In this document: piece by piece, positions 45,516-55,990 of the stretch
Numbering within the stretch: position 1 is the stretch's first letter
Layout: every line of letters starts with the position of its first letter
Origin: Microtetraspora malaysiensis
Lineage (GTDB): Bacteria > Actinomycetota > Actinomycetes > Streptosporangiales > Streptosporangiaceae
Length of the DNA stretch: 64,000 nucleotides
Reading direction: 5' to 3'
Assembly (NCBI RefSeq): GCF_001528665.1
Contig: NZ_BBYJ01000007.1
Coordinates: forward strand, 393,953 to 457,952
Translations under genes and position numbers: made by a program
The notes under the pieces: model-generated
What the model was told of the DNA's origin: nothing
The model's input: only the letters and a program-made list of their open reading frames with translations
The model's database searches: none

Positions 45516-46822
45516 TATCTCAGGAAGCCCTCGTAGTTGCGCTGCTGAAGCTGGCTCTCGATCTGCTTGACCGTGTCCAGGCCGACACCAACCATGATCA
45601 GAATGCTGGTCCCTCCGAACGGGAAGTTCTGGCTCGCACCGACCACCGCCAGTGCGAGGATCGGGATCAGCGAGATGACACCCAGATACGGCGCACCGGC
45701 GGCCGTGAGCCGCGTGAGCACGTAGTTGAGGTACTCAGCGGTCGGCCGACCCGGACGGATGCCCGGGATGAACCCACCGTACTTCTTCATGTTGTCGGCG
45801 ACTTCAACGGGGTTGAAGGTAATGGACACATAGAAGTAGGTGAAGAAAAGGATCAGCAGGAAGAACGTGGCCATGTAGACGGGGTGGTCGCCCGTCACCA
45901 GGTTCTGGGCCAGCCACTCGACGACCGGGCCGGGGTTCTCGCTCCTACCGAAGATGGTGACCAGCAGCTGCGGCAGGTACAGCAGCGACGAGGCGAAGAT
46001 GACCGGGATGATGCCGGCCTGGTTCACCTTGAGCGGGATGTAGGTGGAGGTTCCGCCGTACATGCGGCGGCCCACCATGCGCTTCGCGTACTGCACCGGG
46101 ACGCGGCGCTGCGCCTGCTCGATGAAGACGACCACGGCGATCATCACGATGCCGACGATCATCACCATGACGAACTTGAACGCGCTCTGCCGGAAGATGT
46201 TCATCAGCTCGGACGGGAAGACCGCGACGACCTGCGTGAAGATCAGGATCGACATACCGTTCCCGATACCGCGGTCGGTCACGAGCTCACCCAGCCACAT
46301 GATCACCGCGGTGCCCGCAGTCATCGTGATCACCATGGTGATCAGCGTGAAGATGTCCTCGTTCAGGAGGATCGGCAGGTTGTTGTTCGGGAAGAGCTGT
46401 CCCGAGCGCGCCAGGGCCACGAAGGCCGTCGACTGAAGGATGGCAAGGCCGATGGTCAGATATCGCGTGTACTGCGTGATCTTCGCGGTGCCCGCCTGGC
46501 CTTCCTTCTTCAAGGCCTCGAGGCGGGGAATCACGACGGTCAGCAGCTGCAGAATGATGCTCGCCGTGATGTACGGCATGATGCCCAGGGCGAACACTGA
46601 AAGTTTCAGCAGCGCGCCACCGCTGAACAGCTGGACCATCCCGTAGATGCTGCCGCTGTTGCCCGCTTGCGCCTGCTGCAGCGCTTTGGCGACGTTCTCG
46701 GAGTTGACACCCGGGGTCGGCAGCACCGAGCCGAGCCGGAACAGCGCGATGATGCCCAATGTGAAGAGCAGCTTCTTGCGCAGGTCAGGCGTCCGGAATG
46801 CCCGGGTAATCGCGGATAGCAC
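45515..46822 (-). CDS. secY: Preprotein translocase subunit SecY
   Basis: The central channel of the Sec translocon. 435 residues and about ten helices. The plug and early helix region ([20 protein letters not shown]), [20 protein letters not shown] and the cytosolic loop [20 protein letters not shown] are seen. GTG start with AGGAGG 4 nt upstream. A 168-bp spacer with a hairpin separates it from rplO. Confidence 0.97.
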   Translation of the reverse strand: MLSAITRAFRTPDLRKKLLFTLGIIALFRLGSVLPTPGVNSENVAKALQQAQAGNSGSIYGMVQLFSGGALLKLSVFALGIMPYITASIILQLLTVVIPRLEALKKEGQAGTAKITQYTRYLTIGLAILQSTAFVALARSGQLFPNNNLPILLNEDIFTLITMVITMTAGTAVIMWLGELVTDRGIGNGMSILIFTQVVAVFPSELMNIFRQSAFKFVMVMIVGIVMIAVVVFIEQAQRRVPVQYAKRMVGRRMYGGTSTYIPLKVNQAGIIPVIFASSLLYLPQLLVTIFGRSENPGPVVEWLAQNLVTGDHPVYMATFFLLILFFTYFYVSITFNPVEVADNMKKYGGFIPGIRPGRPTAEYLNYVLTRLTAAGAPYLGVISLIPILALAVVGASQNFPFGGTSILIMVGVGLDTVKQIESQLQQRNYEGFLR

Positions 46823-46946
46823 GGTACCTCCTGCGCGCCTGTGACGCGGTAAAGGTCGGCGATGACGCGAAGGCGTGCATCGGGATGTCTATTTGCGAGT
46901 GATCGACGGGACGGAGCCCGCGTTCAGCGAACTCTAACGCACTACG

Positions 46947-46977
46947 GGCGCGGAGGCTCATAACGAACCTCCGCGCC
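46947..46977 (-). other. Hairpin 3' of rplO
   Basis: GGCGCGGAGG (46947-46956) pairs with CCTCCGCGCC (46968-46977), 10-bp stem, 11-nt loop, 14 nt after the rplO stop. It would limit read-through into secY or stabilise the upstream message. Confidence 0.75.
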
Positions 46978-46990
46978 TCGCATTACGTGC

Positions 46991-47446
46991 CTAAAGCTCG
47001 GAAACCGAGCCACCGGCCGCAGTGATCTTCTCCTTGGCCGAACCAGAGAAGGCATGCACCTTCACGTTCAACGCCACAGAGATCTCACCGGTTCCCAGCA
47101 CCTTGACGAGCTGGTTCTTGCGGACCGCACCATTCGCGACCAGACCCTCGACGGTGACCTCGCCACCCTCGGGGTACAGCTCGCCGAGCTTGTCCAGGTT
47201 GACGACCTGGTAGGTCGTCTTGAACAGCGCGTTCGAGAAGCCCTTCAGCTTCGGCAGCCGCCGCTGGAGCGGAACCTGGCCACCTTCGAAGCCGAGCGGG
47301 ACGGTCGTACGCGACCTGGTGCCCTTCGTACCGCGACCGGCGGTCTTCCCCTTCGATGCCTCGCCGCGACCCTTGCGGATCTTGGACTTGTTGGCACCGG
47401 GAGCCGGGCGCAGGTCGTGGAGCTTGAGCGGAGCGTTCTCAGGCAT
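46991..47446 (-). CDS. rplO: Ribosomal protein L15
   Basis: 151 residues. [58 protein letters not shown] and the C-terminal [20 protein letters not shown] are conserved. 2 nt from rpmD. Confidence 0.96.
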   Translation of the reverse strand: MPENAPLKLHDLRPAPGANKSKIRKGRGEASKGKTAGRGTKGTRSRTTVPLGFEGGQVPLQRRLPKLKGFSNALFKTTYQVVNLDKLGELYPEGGEVTVEGLVANGAVRKNQLVKVLGTGEISVALNVKVHAFSGSAKEKITAAGGSVSEL

Positions 47447-47448
47447 GA

Positions 47449-47631
47449 CTAGTCGACCTCTTCCAGCTCGACGAGGTGCGTCACCACGGCGACCATGCCC
47501 CGGATCTCCGGGCGGTCCTCCTTGACGACGACATCGCCGATTCGCTTCAGGCCCAGCGAGCGCAGCGAGTCACGCTGGTTCTGCTTGCCACCGATCTTGG
47601 AGCGGACCTGGGTGATCTTCAGACGCGCCAT
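47449..47631 (-). CDS. rpmD: Ribosomal protein L30
   Basis: 60-residue 50S protein: [30 protein letters not shown] and [12 protein letters not shown] match the family. Between rpsE (3 nt away) and rplO. Confidence 0.96.
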   Translation of the reverse strand: MARLKITQVRSKIGGKQNQRDSLRSLGLKRIGDVVVKEDRPEIRGMVAVVTHLVELEEVD

Positions 47632-47634
47632 GGC

Positions 47635-48267
47635 CTAGCTCACCGCCTTCGCCGCAGCGGCAGCCTCGGCCAGGCCCTCGGCCCGAGCCTTCAGCATCGC
47701 CTTGGGAGCGACGTCCTCGATCGGCAGGCCACGACGGGCGGCGATCTCCTCGGGCCGGCTGAGGCCCTTCAGAGCCGCCACCGTGGCGTGCACGATGTTG
47801 ATCGGGTTGTCCGAGCCGAGCGACTTGGACAGGACATCGTGGATGCCGGCGCACTCCAGGACCGCGCGCACCGGACCACCCGCGATAACACCGGTACCAG
47901 GTGAGGCCGGACGCAGGAAGACGACGCCTGCGGCTTCCTCGCCCTGCACGGTGTGCGGGATGGTGCCCAGGATGCGCGGCACCTTGAAGAAGTGCTTCTT
48001 GGCCTCCTCGACGCCCTTGGCGATCGCCGCGGGCACCTCCTTGGCCTTGCCGTATCCGACACCGACCAGACCGTTGCCGTCGCCGACGATGACCAGCGCG
48101 GTGAAGCTGAAGCGCCGACCACCCTTGACGACCTTGGCGACTCGGTTGATCTTAACTACGCGCTCGATGTACGAGACGCCCTTGTCAGCGGCGCCACCGC
48201 GGCGATCGTCACGACGGTCCCGCCGCTCGCCACCGCCGCCGGCGCCGCGACGCGGAGCTGCAGCCAT
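47635..48267 (-). CDS. rpsE: Ribosomal protein S5
   Basis: 210 residues, longer than E. coli S5 because of an Arg/Gly/Asp-rich N-terminus ([18 protein letters not shown]). The core ([40 protein letters not shown]) is complete. It holds the 30S decoding region and the spectinomycin loop. Confidence 0.96.
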   Translation of the reverse strand: MAAAPRRGAGGGGERRDRRDDRRGGAADKGVSYIERVVKINRVAKVVKGGRRFSFTALVIVGDGNGLVGVGYGKAKEVPAAIAKGVEEAKKHFFKVPRILGTIPHTVQGEEAAGVVFLRPASPGTGVIAGGPVRAVLECAGIHDVLSKSLGSDNPINIVHATVAALKGLSRPEEIAARRGLPIEDVAPKAMLKARAEGLAEAAAAAKAVS

Positions 48268-48337
48268 CAGTGGTTCCTCTTCTCATTGCTCATCAGACGG
48301 GCCATTCGGTGCATCTCGCACCCTCGGAACGGAGTCA

Positions 48338-48715
48338 TCAGAACTCCAGCCCGCTTTCGCGGGCGCTGTCCGCGAGGGCCGCGATGCGTCCCGCGTAACG
48401 GTTGCCACCGCGGTCGAAGACGACAGCGGTGATCCCGGCGGTCTTGGCCCGCTGAGCGAGAAGCTCGCCGACCTTCTTCGCCTTGTCGGTCTTGTCACCC
48501 TCGGCGCTGCGCAGCGTGGGGTCCATGGTGGACGCGCACACCAGCGTGTGGCCCTTGGTGTCGTCGACGATCTGCACGAACAGGTGCCGGGCAGAGCGAT
48601 TGACGACCAGGCGCGGACGCTCCTGCGTGCCGAAGAGGTTCTTGCGGACACGGATGTGACGGCGGGCTCGCGAAATGGCGCGAGCGGCGGTGTGCTTGCC
48701 GTACTTCGCGGTCAT
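48338..48715 (-). CDS. rplR: Ribosomal protein L18
   Basis: 125-residue 5S rRNA-binding protein. [40 protein letters not shown] and [20 protein letters not shown] are typical. 2 nt after rplF. Confidence 0.96.
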   Translation of the reverse strand: MTAKYGKHTAARAISRARRHIRVRKNLFGTQERPRLVVNRSARHLFVQIVDDTKGHTLVCASTMDPTLRSAEGDKTDKAKKVGELLAQRAKTAGITAVVFDRGGNRYAGRIAALADSARESGLEF

Positions 48716-48717
48716 CG

Positions 48718-49260
48718 CTACTTACCAGCCTTTCCGACCTTGCGGCGGATAACTTCGCCCTGGTAGCGCACGCCCTTGCCCTTGTAGGGGTCAGGCTTGC
48801 GCAACTTACGGATGTTCGCGGCGACCTCGCCGACCTTCTGCTTGTCGATGCCGTCCACGTGGAACAGCGTCGGCTTCTCGACGCGGAAGGTGACGCCCTC
48901 AGGGGCGTCCACGATCACCGGGTGGCTGAAGCCGAGAGAGAACTCCAGCTGCGTCGGGCCCTTGGCCTGGACGCGGTAACCGACACCGACGATCTCGAGC
49001 GTCTTGCTGTAGCCCTGCGTCACACCGGACACCATGTTGGCGATCAGCGTGCGAGACAGGCCGTGCAGCGCACGAACCTTGTTCTCGTCGTTGGGGCGGG
49101 TGACGGCGATGTTGCCGTCCTCGGCCCGAGCCACCTCAATGGGCTCGGCGACCGTGTGAGAGAGCGTGCCCTTCGGGCCCTTGACCTGGACATCCCGGCC
49201 GTTGATGGTGATGTCAACACCACTCGGTACGGGGATGGGCAGCCGTCCGATTCTCGACAT
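48718..49260 (-). CDS. rplF: Ribosomal protein L6
   Basis: 180 residues, two related alpha/beta repeats. [20 protein letters not shown] at the N-terminus, [20 protein letters not shown] and the C-terminal [20 protein letters not shown] are diagnostic. It contacts the sarcin-ricin loop. Confidence 0.97.
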   Translation of the reverse strand: MSRIGRLPIPVPSGVDITINGRDVQVKGPKGTLSHTVAEPIEVARAEDGNIAVTRPNDENKVRALHGLSRTLIANMVSGVTQGYSKTLEIVGVGYRVQAKGPTQLEFSLGFSHPVIVDAPEGVTFRVEKPTLFHVDGIDKQKVGEVAANIRKLRKPDPYKGKGVRYQGEVIRRKVGKAGK

Positions 49261-49278
49261 GCTGGATTCCTCCCCTCG

Positions 49279-49677
49279 TTACCAGACGTAGGCGAGGACT
49301 TCCCCGCCCACTCCACGCTTGCCGGCCTGCTTGTCGGTCATGAGGCCGCCGGACGTCGAAATGATCGCGACGCCCAGGCCGCCCAGAACGCGGGGCAGGT
49401 TGTCCTTCTTTGCATAGACCCGCAGACCGGGCTTGGATACCCGGCGCAGGCCCGCGAGCGAACGCTCACGGCTCGGCCCAAACTTGAGCTCCACCACGAG
49501 GTTCTTGCCGACCTTGGCGTCCTCGACGCTCCAGGCCTGGATGTAGCCCTCCTGCTGGAGGATCTCGGCGATATGCGCCTTGATCTTCGAGTACGGCATG
49601 GTCACGGTGTCGTGATACGCCGAGTTCGCGTTACGCAGACGCGTCAGCATGTCTGCGATCGGGTCGGTCATCGTCAT
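49279..49677 (-). CDS. rpsH: Ribosomal protein S8
   Basis: 132-residue 16S-binding protein. [40 protein letters not shown] and [17 protein letters not shown] are conserved. In other bacteria S8 represses the spc operon; whether that holds here is unknown. 158-nt spacer with two stems before rpsN. Confidence 0.96.
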   Translation of the reverse strand: MTMTDPIADMLTRLRNANSAYHDTVTMPYSKIKAHIAEILQQEGYIQAWSVEDAKVGKNLVVELKFGPSRERSLAGLRRVSKPGLRVYAKKDNLPRVLGGLGVAIISTSGGLMTDKQAGKRGVGGEVLAYVW

Positions 49678-49752
49678 GGCCGGTGGCCTTCCTCACCGTG
49701 GTTTCCACCCATGATCTGTCTAGGACACGTGGTGGACCTACGGTGCGGTCGT

Positions 49753-49770
49753 GGACGCCTGATGGCGTCC
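49753..49770 (-). other. Hairpin in the rpsN-rpsH spacer
   Basis: GGACGCC (49753-49759), loop TGAT, GGCGTCC (49764-49770): a 7-bp perfect stem, about 76 nt upstream of rpsH. A second, larger stem is at 49804. Confidence 0.5.
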
Positions 49771-49803
49771 GGTTGATATGACTTCTTGGTGCGGCGGGCG
49801 CCG

Positions 49804-49829
49804 CGCGGGGCCAAGGTGTCGGCCCCGCG
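49804..49829 (-). other. Hairpin 3' of rpsN
   Basis: CGCGGGGCC (49804-49812) pairs with GGCCCCGCG (49821-49829), 9-bp stem, 7 nt after the rpsN stop. Confidence 0.65.
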
Positions 49830-49835
49830 ACGGGA

Positions 49836-50021
49836 CTACCAGCTCGACTTGGTGATGCCGGGCAGCTCGCCCCGGTGCGCCATCTCGCGGAAGCACACGC
49901 GGCAGAGCCCGAACTTGCGGTACACAGCGCGGGGACGGCCGCAGCGCGAGCACCGAGTGTACGCCCGGACCTCGAACTTCGCCTTACGCGCTGCCTTGAC
50001 CTTCAGCGATGTCTTCGCCAT
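49836..50021 (-). CDS. rpsN: Ribosomal protein S14, type Z (zinc-binding)
   Basis: 61 residues, the short zinc form. Cys24, Cys27, Cys40 and Cys43 (RCSRCG and LCRVCF) bind zinc. The C-terminal [17 protein letters not shown] matches. 2 nt after rplE. Confidence 0.97.
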   Translation of the reverse strand: MAKTSLKVKAARKAKFEVRAYTRCSRCGRPRAVYRKFGLCRVCFREMAHRGELPGITKSSW

Positions 50022-50023
50022 GA

Positions 50024-50593
50024 TCAGGCCTCCTTGAAGGGGAATCCGAGGTGCTTGAGCAGCGCCCGGCCCTGGTCGTCGTTCGTTGCGGTGGTCACGA
50101 CCGTGATGTCCATGCCCCGCTGCCGGTCGACCTTGTCCTGGTCGACCTCGTGGAACATGACCTGCTCGGTGAGCCCGAAGGTGTAGTTACCGTTGCCGTC
50201 GAACTGCTTCGGCGAGAGGCCGCGGAAGTCCCGGATACGCGGGAGCGCCAGCGACAGCAGCCGGTCGAGGAACTCCCACATGCGGTCGCCGCGCAACGTC
50301 ACGTGGGCGCCGATCGGCATCCCCTCACGCAGCTTGAACTGCGCGATGGACTTGCGGGCGCGGGCCACGGCGGGCTTCTGACCGGTGATCACGGTGAGGT
50401 CGCGGACGGCGCCCTCGATCAGCTTGGAGTCGCGAGCGGCCTCACCGACACCCATGTTCACCTTGATCTTGGTGATCGTGGGCACCAGCATGATGTTCTC
50501 GATGCCGAAGTCCTCACGCAGCTTCGCGATGATCTCCTCGCGGTAGCGCTGCTTGAGACGCGGGATCGTGCGCTCTTCAGTCGTGGCGGTCAT
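50024..50593 (-). CDS. rplE: Ribosomal protein L5
   Basis: 189-residue 5S RNA-binding protein. [60 protein letters not shown] and [17 protein letters not shown] are conserved. Shares one base with the rplX stop (TGATG). Confidence 0.97.
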   Translation of the reverse strand: MTATTEERTIPRLKQRYREEIIAKLREDFGIENIMLVPTITKIKVNMGVGEAARDSKLIEGAVRDLTVITGQKPAVARARKSIAQFKLREGMPIGAHVTLRGDRMWEFLDRLLSLALPRIRDFRGLSPKQFDGNGNYTFGLTEQVMFHEVDQDKVDRQRGMDITVVTTATNDDQGRALLKHLGFPFKEA

Positions 50594-50892
50594 CAGTTGT
50601 CCTCACCCGTCTTGTCGGCCTTCTCGTCGGCCTTCTTCTCGGGCTTCTCGTCATCCTTGAGCTTCTTGACGTTGCTCACGTGGATGGGAGCCTCCATGGT
50701 CTGCACGCCGCCTTCCTTGGCGCCACGCGGGCCCTGGTGGGTCACCTTGGAGTGCTTCTTGACCAGGTTCACGCCTTCGACCACCACGCGGTCCTCGCGC
50801 GGGAGGGCGGCGATGATGCGGCCCTTGGCACCCTTGTCCTTGCCGGCGATGACCTGGACGAGGTCACCCTTCTTCACATGCAGCTTCGACAT
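50593..50892 (-). CDS. rplX: Ribosomal protein L24
   Basis: 99 residues. The KOW motif [20 protein letters not shown] is at the N-terminus; [12 protein letters not shown] follows; the C-terminal 25 residues are Lys/Glu/Asp-rich ([18 protein letters not shown]). An assembly initiator of the 50S subunit. The rplN stop abuts its start (TAAATG). Confidence 0.96.
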   Translation of the reverse strand: MSKLHVKKGDLVQVIAGKDKGAKGRIIAALPREDRVVVEGVNLVKKHSKVTHQGPRGAKEGGVQTMEAPIHVSNVKKLKDDEKPEKKADEKADKTGEDN

Positions 50893-51261
50893 TTACAACA
50901 CCTCCGGAGCGAGCGAGATGATGCGCATGAACTTCTTGTCGCGCAGCTCACGGCCGACGGGGCCGAAGATACGCGTGCCCCGGGGGTCACCGCTGTCCTT
51001 GATGATGACGGCGGCGTTCTCGTCGAAGCGGATGTAGGAGCCGTCGGGGCGGCGGCGCTCCTTGACGGTGCGCACCACGACAGCCTTGACAACGTCGCCC
51101 TTCTTCACGCCGCCACCGGGAATGGCATCCTTCACCGTCGCAACGATGATGTCGCCGATGCCCGCGTAGCGCCGGCCCGAGCCGCCGAGCACGCGGATGC
51201 AGAGAATCTCCTTGGCACCCGTGTTGTCGGCGACCTTGAGTCGCGACTCCTGCTGGATCAC
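50893..51261 (-). CDS. rplN: Ribosomal protein L14
   Basis: 122 residues. [40 protein letters not shown] and [20 protein letters not shown] are diagnostic. GTG start with AGGAG before it. First gene of the spc block after a 342-bp spacer. Confidence 0.97.
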   Translation of the reverse strand: MIQQESRLKVADNTGAKEILCIRVLGGSGRRYAGIGDIIVATVKDAIPGGGVKKGDVVKAVVVRTVKERRRPDGSYIRFDENAAVIIKDSGDPRGTRIFGPVGRELRDKKFMRIISLAPEVL

Positions 51262-51603
51262 GTCAACTCCTGTTTGTCGCGCCGGTTCTCACCTGGGAGG
51301 TGAGCCTGGCGGAACCTGATGTGGTCTTGTTCCCCCGGCGACAGCCGTCCGGTCGAGTCCACCTCGCCGCGCACCGCGCCGTACGGCTTACGCCGTCCGG
51401 CCGTGCGCGCCTCGGTCGCCCCTCCGGCGCACCGCCGCCGCAGGCGGACCGGGCCCGTCTGGGCCCGACCCCTTGGACACCGTCATGGGGGGCGGTCTCC
51501 CACCCCCCACGAGGCGCGCTCTGTGCGGGTGGTCCGGGGGCCTACCCGGCCGATGCGGCTCTCGCCGACCGCCCGAGGACAGACCCGCCGTCCCTACCCT
51601 GGC
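51262..51603 (-). other. Spacer between the S10 and spc operons (rpsQ-rplN)
   Basis: 342 bp with no credible gene. It holds a TGGGGGG/CCCCCCA stem (51486-51509), a CGGGCCC-GTCT-GGGCCCG stem (51450-51467), and CTCACCT-GGG-AGGTGAG (51288-51304) about 27 nt before rplN. Also a GGTCGAGTCCACCTCGC motif (51351-51367) shared with other ribosomal spacers. Probably a terminator for the S10 operon plus a leader for spc; no convincing promoter identified. Confidence 0.6.
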
Positions 51604-51888
51604 TTACTTGGCCTTCTCGAGGATCTCCACGACCCGCCAGCGCTTGCTGGCGGACAGCGGCCGGGTCTCCATCAGGAGAACGCGGTCGCCGACACCGCAG
51701 GAGTTCTGCTCGTCGTGAGCCTTGTACTTCGTCGTACGGCGAATGATCTTGCCGTACAGCGGGTGCTTGACGCGGTCCTCGACGGCGACGACAACGGTCT
51801 TGTCCATCTTGTCGCTCACCACGAGACCCTCACGGGCCTTGCGGTAGTTCCGCGCCGACTTCTCGGTTGTCTCAGTTGACTCAGCCAT
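51604..51888 (-). CDS. rpsQ: Ribosomal protein S17
   Basis: 94 residues. [40 protein letters not shown] and [20 protein letters not shown] match the OB-fold family. Overlaps rpmC by 8 nt. Last gene of the S10 block. Confidence 0.96.
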   Translation of the reverse strand: MAESTETTEKSARNYRKAREGLVVSDKMDKTVVVAVEDRVKHPLYGKIIRRTTKYKAHDEQNSCGVGDRVLLMETRPLSASKRWRVVEILEKAK

Positions 51889-52117
51889 CGCTCGACTCCT
51901 TCTCGACCGTGACGATTCCGAGCTCGCGCTCGCGCATCACGGTGTAGATACGGGCGATCTCGCGGCGGACGGCCCGCAGCCGCCCGTGGCTCTCCAACTG
52001 TCCGGTCGCCGCCTGGAAGCGGAGGTTGAACAGCTCCTCCTTGGCTTCCTTCAGCTTCTGGACCAGAACATCCTGGTCCTCCACACGCAGCTCACCGGCG
52101 GTCAGGCCCTTAGCCAT
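51881..52117 (-). CDS. rpmC: Ribosomal protein L29
   Basis: 78 residues at the polypeptide exit. [40 protein letters not shown] and [16 protein letters not shown] are typical. ATG 52117 (TGATG overlap with rplP) is preferred; GTG 52120 adds one Met. Confidence 0.95.
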   Translation of the reverse strand: MAKGLTAGELRVEDQDVLVQKLKEAKEELFNLRFQAATGQLESHGRLRAVRREIARIYTVMRERELGIVTVEKESSDG

Positions 52118-52536
52118 CACGCCTCACCCACTTCACGCTTAACGAACCGGCACTTCATGGGGAGCTTGTGCATCGCGCGCCGCATGGCCTCACGGGCCAC
52201 CGGCTCGGCGACACCCGAGAGCTCGAACATGACGCGACCGGGCTTGACATTGGCGATCCACCACTCCGGCGAACCCTTACCGGAACCCATGCGGGTCTCG
52301 GCCGGCTTCTTGGTGAGGGGACGGTCCGGGTAGATGTTGATCCACACCTTGCCGCCACGGCGGATGTGCCGGGTCATGGCGATACGAGCCGACTCGATCT
52401 GGCGGTTGGTCACGTAGGAGTGCTCAAGCGCCTGGATGCCGAACTCGCCGAACACGACCCTGGTGCCGCCCTTGGCGGCGCCGCTGCGGTCGGGCCGGTG
52501 CTGCTTACGGTGCTTGACCCTGCGCGGGATCAGCAT
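52117..52536 (-). CDS. rplP: Ribosomal protein L16
   Basis: 139 residues near the peptidyl transferase centre. [40 protein letters not shown] and [13 protein letters not shown] are conserved. 2 nt after rpsC. Confidence 0.97.
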   Translation of the reverse strand: MLIPRRVKHRKQHRPDRSGAAKGGTRVVFGEFGIQALEHSYVTNRQIESARIAMTRHIRRGGKVWINIYPDRPLTKKPAETRMGSGKGSPEWWIANVKPGRVMFELSGVAEPVAREAMRRAMHKLPMKCRFVKREVGEA

Positions 52537-52538
52537 GG

Positions 52539-53387
52539 TCAGCTCCCTTCGGCACCCGGCTGCTCCGCCGGGCCGGTCTCAGGGGCGGCCTGTGCGGCAG
52601 CCTCGGTTCTGGGGGCGCGGTCGCCACGACCACCGGCGCCACGACGCGGACGGTCGCCGCCGCCACGACGCGGACGGTCACCGGCGCCACCACGACGGTC
52701 GTCGCGCTCACGACGCTGGCCCGCACGGGCACCGGCCGCGGCGGCCTCGCGCTCGGCGCGGCTGGTCGGGGCCTCACCCTTGTAGATCCACACCTTCACG
52801 CCGATGCGGCCGAAGGTGGTGCGGGCCTCGTAGAAGCCGTAGTCGATGTCGGCGCGGAGCGTGTGCAGGGGCACGCGGCCCTCGCGGTAGAACTCCGAGC
52901 GGGACATCTCAGCGCCGCCCAGACGACCGGAGCACTGCACCCGGATGCCCTTGGCGCCGCTCTTCATGGCGGACTGCATGGCCTTGCGCATGGCCCGGCG
53001 GAACGAGACGCGGCTGGAGAGCTGCTCGGCCACGCCCTGCGCGACGAGCTGCGCGTCGATCTCGGGGTTCTTCACCTCGAGAATGTTCAGCTGGACCTGC
53101 TTCTTGGTCAGCTTCTCCAGGTCGCCGCGAATGCGGTCGGCCTCGGCGCCGCGGCGGCCGATGACGATGCCCGGCCGGGCGGTGTGGATGTCGACCTGAA
53201 CGCGGTCCGTGGTGCGCTCGATCTCGACCTTGGAGATACCGGCCCGCTCCATGCCCTTCTGCAGCATGCGACGGATCGCCACGTCCTCGGCGACGTACGA
53301 CTTGTAGAGCTTGTCGGCGTACCACCGGCTCTTGAAGTCGGTCGTGATGCCGAGGCGGAACCCGTGCGGGTTAACCTTCTGGCCCAC
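52539..53387 (-). CDS. rpsC: Ribosomal protein S3 with long Arg/Gly-rich tail
   Basis: 282 residues. [20 protein letters not shown], the KH domain ([20 protein letters not shown]) and [12 protein letters not shown]-like [20 protein letters not shown] are conserved. After residue 215 a basic tail repeats [18 protein letters not shown], longer than in E. coli (233 residues). GTG 53387 shares its base with the rplV stop (TAGTG). The frame upstream is not family-like. Confidence 0.95.
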   Translation of the reverse strand: MGQKVNPHGFRLGITTDFKSRWYADKLYKSYVAEDVAIRRMLQKGMERAGISKVEIERTTDRVQVDIHTARPGIVIGRRGAEADRIRGDLEKLTKKQVQLNILEVKNPEIDAQLVAQGVAEQLSSRVSFRRAMRKAMQSAMKSGAKGIRVQCSGRLGGAEMSRSEFYREGRVPLHTLRADIDYGFYEARTTFGRIGVKVWIYKGEAPTSRAEREAAAAGARAGQRRERDDRRGGAGDRPRRGGGDRPRRGAGGRGDRAPRTEAAAQAAPETGPAEQPGAEGS

Positions 53388-53740
53388 TAGCGGGTCCTTC
53401 CCTTCGGCTCGCGGGACTCCACAATCACGGTGATGTGGCTGGTCCGCTTGTTGATCCGATAGGCACGACCCTGGGCACGCGGCCGAAACCGCTTCAGCGT
53501 CGGTCCCTCGTCGACCCACGCGCGGCTCACGACGAGCGTCTCACGGTCGAGCTTGAAGTTGTGCTCAGCGTTCGCGATCGCGCTCGAGAGCACCTTGTAA
53601 ACGGTCTCGCTCGCCGCCTGGGGAGCGAACTGCAGCACGGCCTGCGCCTCCGAAGCGGGCAGCCCGCGAATGAGGTCCACCACACGGCGGGCCTTCCGGG
53701 GCGTGTGGCGCGCGTACCGCGCCTGTGCCCTGGCTTCCAT
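53387..53740 (-). CDS. rplV: Ribosomal protein L22
   Basis: 117 residues. [40 protein letters not shown] and [20 protein letters not shown] are diagnostic. Its loop lines the exit tunnel. Overlaps rpsC by one base. Confidence 0.97.
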   Translation of the reverse strand: MEARAQARYARHTPRKARRVVDLIRGLPASEAQAVLQFAPQAASETVYKVLSSAIANAEHNFKLDRETLVVSRAWVDEGPTLKRFRPRAQGRAYRINKRTSHITVIVESREPKGRTR

Positions 53741-53771
53741 CGCTGTCTCCTTGATGCTTGCTTGAAGGCGC

Positions 53772-54050
53772 TTACCGCCGGCTGCGGCGGTCTTCCTTGA
53801 CGTGGCTGCGGAACGTCCGCGTGGGAGCGAACTCTCCGAGCTTGTGACCGATCATCGACTCGGTGACGAACACCGGGACGTGCTTGCGGCCGTCGTGCAC
53901 GGCGATCGTGTGACCCAGCATGTCGGGCACGATCATGGAGCGCCGCGACCACGTCTTGATGACGTTCTTGGTGCCCTTCTCGTTCTGAGCGTCCACCTTC
54001 TTCTGAAGGTGGTCGTCCACGAAAGGACCCTTCTTAAGGCTACGTGGCAT
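53772..54050 (-). CDS. rpsS: Ribosomal protein S19
   Basis: 92 residues. [40 protein letters not shown] and [20 protein letters not shown] are typical of this head protein. Confidence 0.97.
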   Translation of the reverse strand: MPRSLKKGPFVDDHLQKKVDAQNEKGTKNVIKTWSRRSMIVPDMLGHTIAVHDGRKHVPVFVTESMIGHKLGEFAPTRTFRSHVKEDRRSRR

Positions 54051-54061
54051 TTCGGCTGCTC

Positions 54062-54898
54062 CTACCGCTTCTTCCTCTTGCTCCGACGACGGATGATCAG
54101 CCGGTCGCTGGCCTTGTTCGCCTGTCGGGTGCGGCCCTCCGGCTTACCCTTCGGGTTCACCGGGTGACGACCGCCGGACGTCTTACCCTCACCACCACCA
54201 TGCGGGTGGTCGACCGGGTTCATGGCGACACCGCGGACCGTGGGGCGCTTGCCCTTCCAACGGTTACGGCCGGCCTTACCGATGTTGATGTTGGCCTGCT
54301 CGGCGTTGCCTACCTGACCGACGCTGGCTCGGCAGCGGACGTCGACCTGGCGCATTTCACCGGAGGGCATACGCAGCGTGGCGTACGCGCCCTCCTTCGC
54401 CAGCAGCTGGATCTGCGCGCCGGCGCTGCGGCCGAGCTTCGCGCCACCGCCCGGACGGAGCTCCACCGCGTGGATGAAGGTACCCGTCGGGATGTTGCGC
54501 AGGGGCAGGCAGTTGCCCGGCTTGATGTCGGCGCCAGGGCCGTTCTCGATGCGGTCACCCTGCTTGAGGCCGGTCGGCGCGAGGATGTAGCGCTTCTCGC
54601 CGTCGGCGTAGTGGAGCAGCGCGATCCGGGAGGTCCGGTTCGGGTCGTACTCGATGTGCGCGACCTTGGCCGGGATCCCGTCCTTGTCGTGCCGGCGGAA
54701 GTCGATGATCCGGTAGGCGCGCTTGTGCCCGCCGCCCTGGTGCCGGGCGGTGACCCGGCCGTGGACGTTACGGCCGCCCTTGCTGTGCAGGGGAGCAAGC
54801 AGCGACTTCTCGGGCGTGCTGCGCGTGATCTCGGCGAAGTCCGAGACGCTCGCGCCGCGGCGACCCGGGGTCGTCGGCTTGTACTTACGGATGCCCAT
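54062..54898 (-). CDS. rplB: Ribosomal protein L2
   Basis: 278 residues, one of the most conserved 50S proteins. [40 protein letters not shown] and the C-terminal [20 protein letters not shown] (peptidyl transferase support) are intact. Confidence 0.98.
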   Translation of the reverse strand: MGIRKYKPTTPGRRGASVSDFAEITRSTPEKSLLAPLHSKGGRNVHGRVTARHQGGGHKRAYRIIDFRRHDKDGIPAKVAHIEYDPNRTSRIALLHYADGEKRYILAPTGLKQGDRIENGPGADIKPGNCLPLRNIPTGTFIHAVELRPGGGAKLGRSAGAQIQLLAKEGAYATLRMPSGEMRQVDVRCRASVGQVGNAEQANINIGKAGRNRWKGKRPTVRGVAMNPVDHPHGGGEGKTSGGRHPVNPKGKPEGRTRQANKASDRLIIRRRSKRKKR

Positions 54899-54978
54899 CT
54901 TTTTCGTTCATCCTTCGTCGGTTCATACCGGTCGGAGTCCGCCTCACGGCGGTCCCCCCGGTGCTAACTACGTGGGTC

Positions 54979-55020
54979 GGGTGCCCGGCGCCGAACCTCA
55001 ATCGGTACGGCAGGGCACCC
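54979..55020 (-). other. Hairpin 3' of rplW
   Basis: GGGTGCCC (54979-54986) pairs with GGGCACCC (55013-55020), with inner GCCG/CGGT pairing possible, 20 nt after the rplW stop in a 142-nt spacer. The spacer also holds GGTCGGAGTCCGCCTCAC (54930-54947). Confidence 0.65.
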
Positions 55021-55040
55021 TTCCCTTACGCGGCGGACCC

Positions 55041-55343
55041 TCAGCCGATCTGGCCGAAGATGTCGATCCGCTGACCCTCAGCCAGGCTCACAATCGCGCG
55101 CTTGGTGGTGGGGCGCTGACCGAAGCCCGTCCGGGTCCGCTTGCGCTTGCCCTGGCGGTTGATCGTGTTAACGCTGGTGACCTTGACACCGAAGATCTGC
55201 TCGACGGCGATCTTCACCTGCGTCTTGTTGGCACCCTTGCGCACCAGGAACGTGTACTTGTTGTGCTCATCGATCAGGCCGTAGCTCTTCTCAGAGACGA
55301 TCGGCTTGAGGATGATGTCGCGCGGGTCGGCGATCTTCTCCAT
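55041..55343 (-). CDS. rplW: Ribosomal protein L23
   Basis: 100 residues, docking site for SRP and trigger factor. [40 protein letters not shown] and [20 protein letters not shown] are typical. ATG shares one base with the rplD stop (TGATG). Confidence 0.96.
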   Translation of the reverse strand: MEKIADPRDIILKPIVSEKSYGLIDEHNKYTFLVRKGANKTQVKIAVEQIFGVKVTSVNTINRQGKRKRTRTGFGQRPTTKRAIVSLAEGQRIDIFGQIG

Positions 55344-55990
55344 CAGACCTCTTCCTTCCCGCTGTTCGCGAGCCGCGCCACGACCTGGTCGTAGGCCTCC
55401 TGAGTGAAGACCACGTCGTCGAAGCACAGAACGTCGTAGGTGTTCAGCTGCCCGGCGTCCAGCAGGTGGACCTCGGGCGCGTTGCGCAGGCTGAGCCAGG
55501 TCAGCTCGTCGTTCTCGTCGACGACGAGGAGGACGCTGCGAGCCTGCGTGATCTTGCGGAGCGACTCGAGAGCAGCCTTGGTCTTGGGCGTCTCACCCGT
55601 GACCAGCGTGCTCACGACGTGCACACGGCCGCCGCTCGCCCGGTCGGAGAGGGCGCCACGGAGCGCGGCGGCCTTCATCTTCTTGGGCGTCCGCTGGTCG
55701 TAGGACCGCGGCTGCGGGCCGTGGACGACGCCACCGCCGGCGAACTGGGGAGCACGGGTCGAGCCCTGGCGGGCGCGGCCGGTGCCCTTCTGGCGATACG
55801 GCTTCTTGCCGCCACCGCTGACGTTGCCACGGGTCTTGGTCGCGTGGGTGCCCTGCCGGCGAGCGGCGAGCTGGGCGACGACGACCTGGTGGATCAGCGG
55901 GATGTTGACCTTGGCGCCGAAGATCTCCTCCGGCAGGTCGACGGTGCCCGTCTTGGCACCGCTGGCGTCGAGGACGTCAATGCTCGTCAC
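55343..55990 (-). CDS. rplD: Ribosomal protein L4
   Basis: 215 residues. The tunnel loop ([20 protein letters not shown] and [20 protein letters not shown]) is intact. In E. coli L4 represses the S10 operon; not shown here. GTG start, GTGA overlap with rplC. Confidence 0.97.
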   Translation of the reverse strand: MTSIDVLDASGAKTGTVDLPEEIFGAKVNIPLIHQVVVAQLAARRQGTHATKTRGNVSGGGKKPYRQKGTGRARQGSTRAPQFAGGGVVHGPQPRSYDQRTPKKMKAAALRGALSDRASGGRVHVVSTLVTGETPKTKAALESLRKITQARSVLLVVDENDELTWLSLRNAPEVHLLDAGQLNTYDVLCFDDVVFTQEAYDQVVARLANSGKEEV

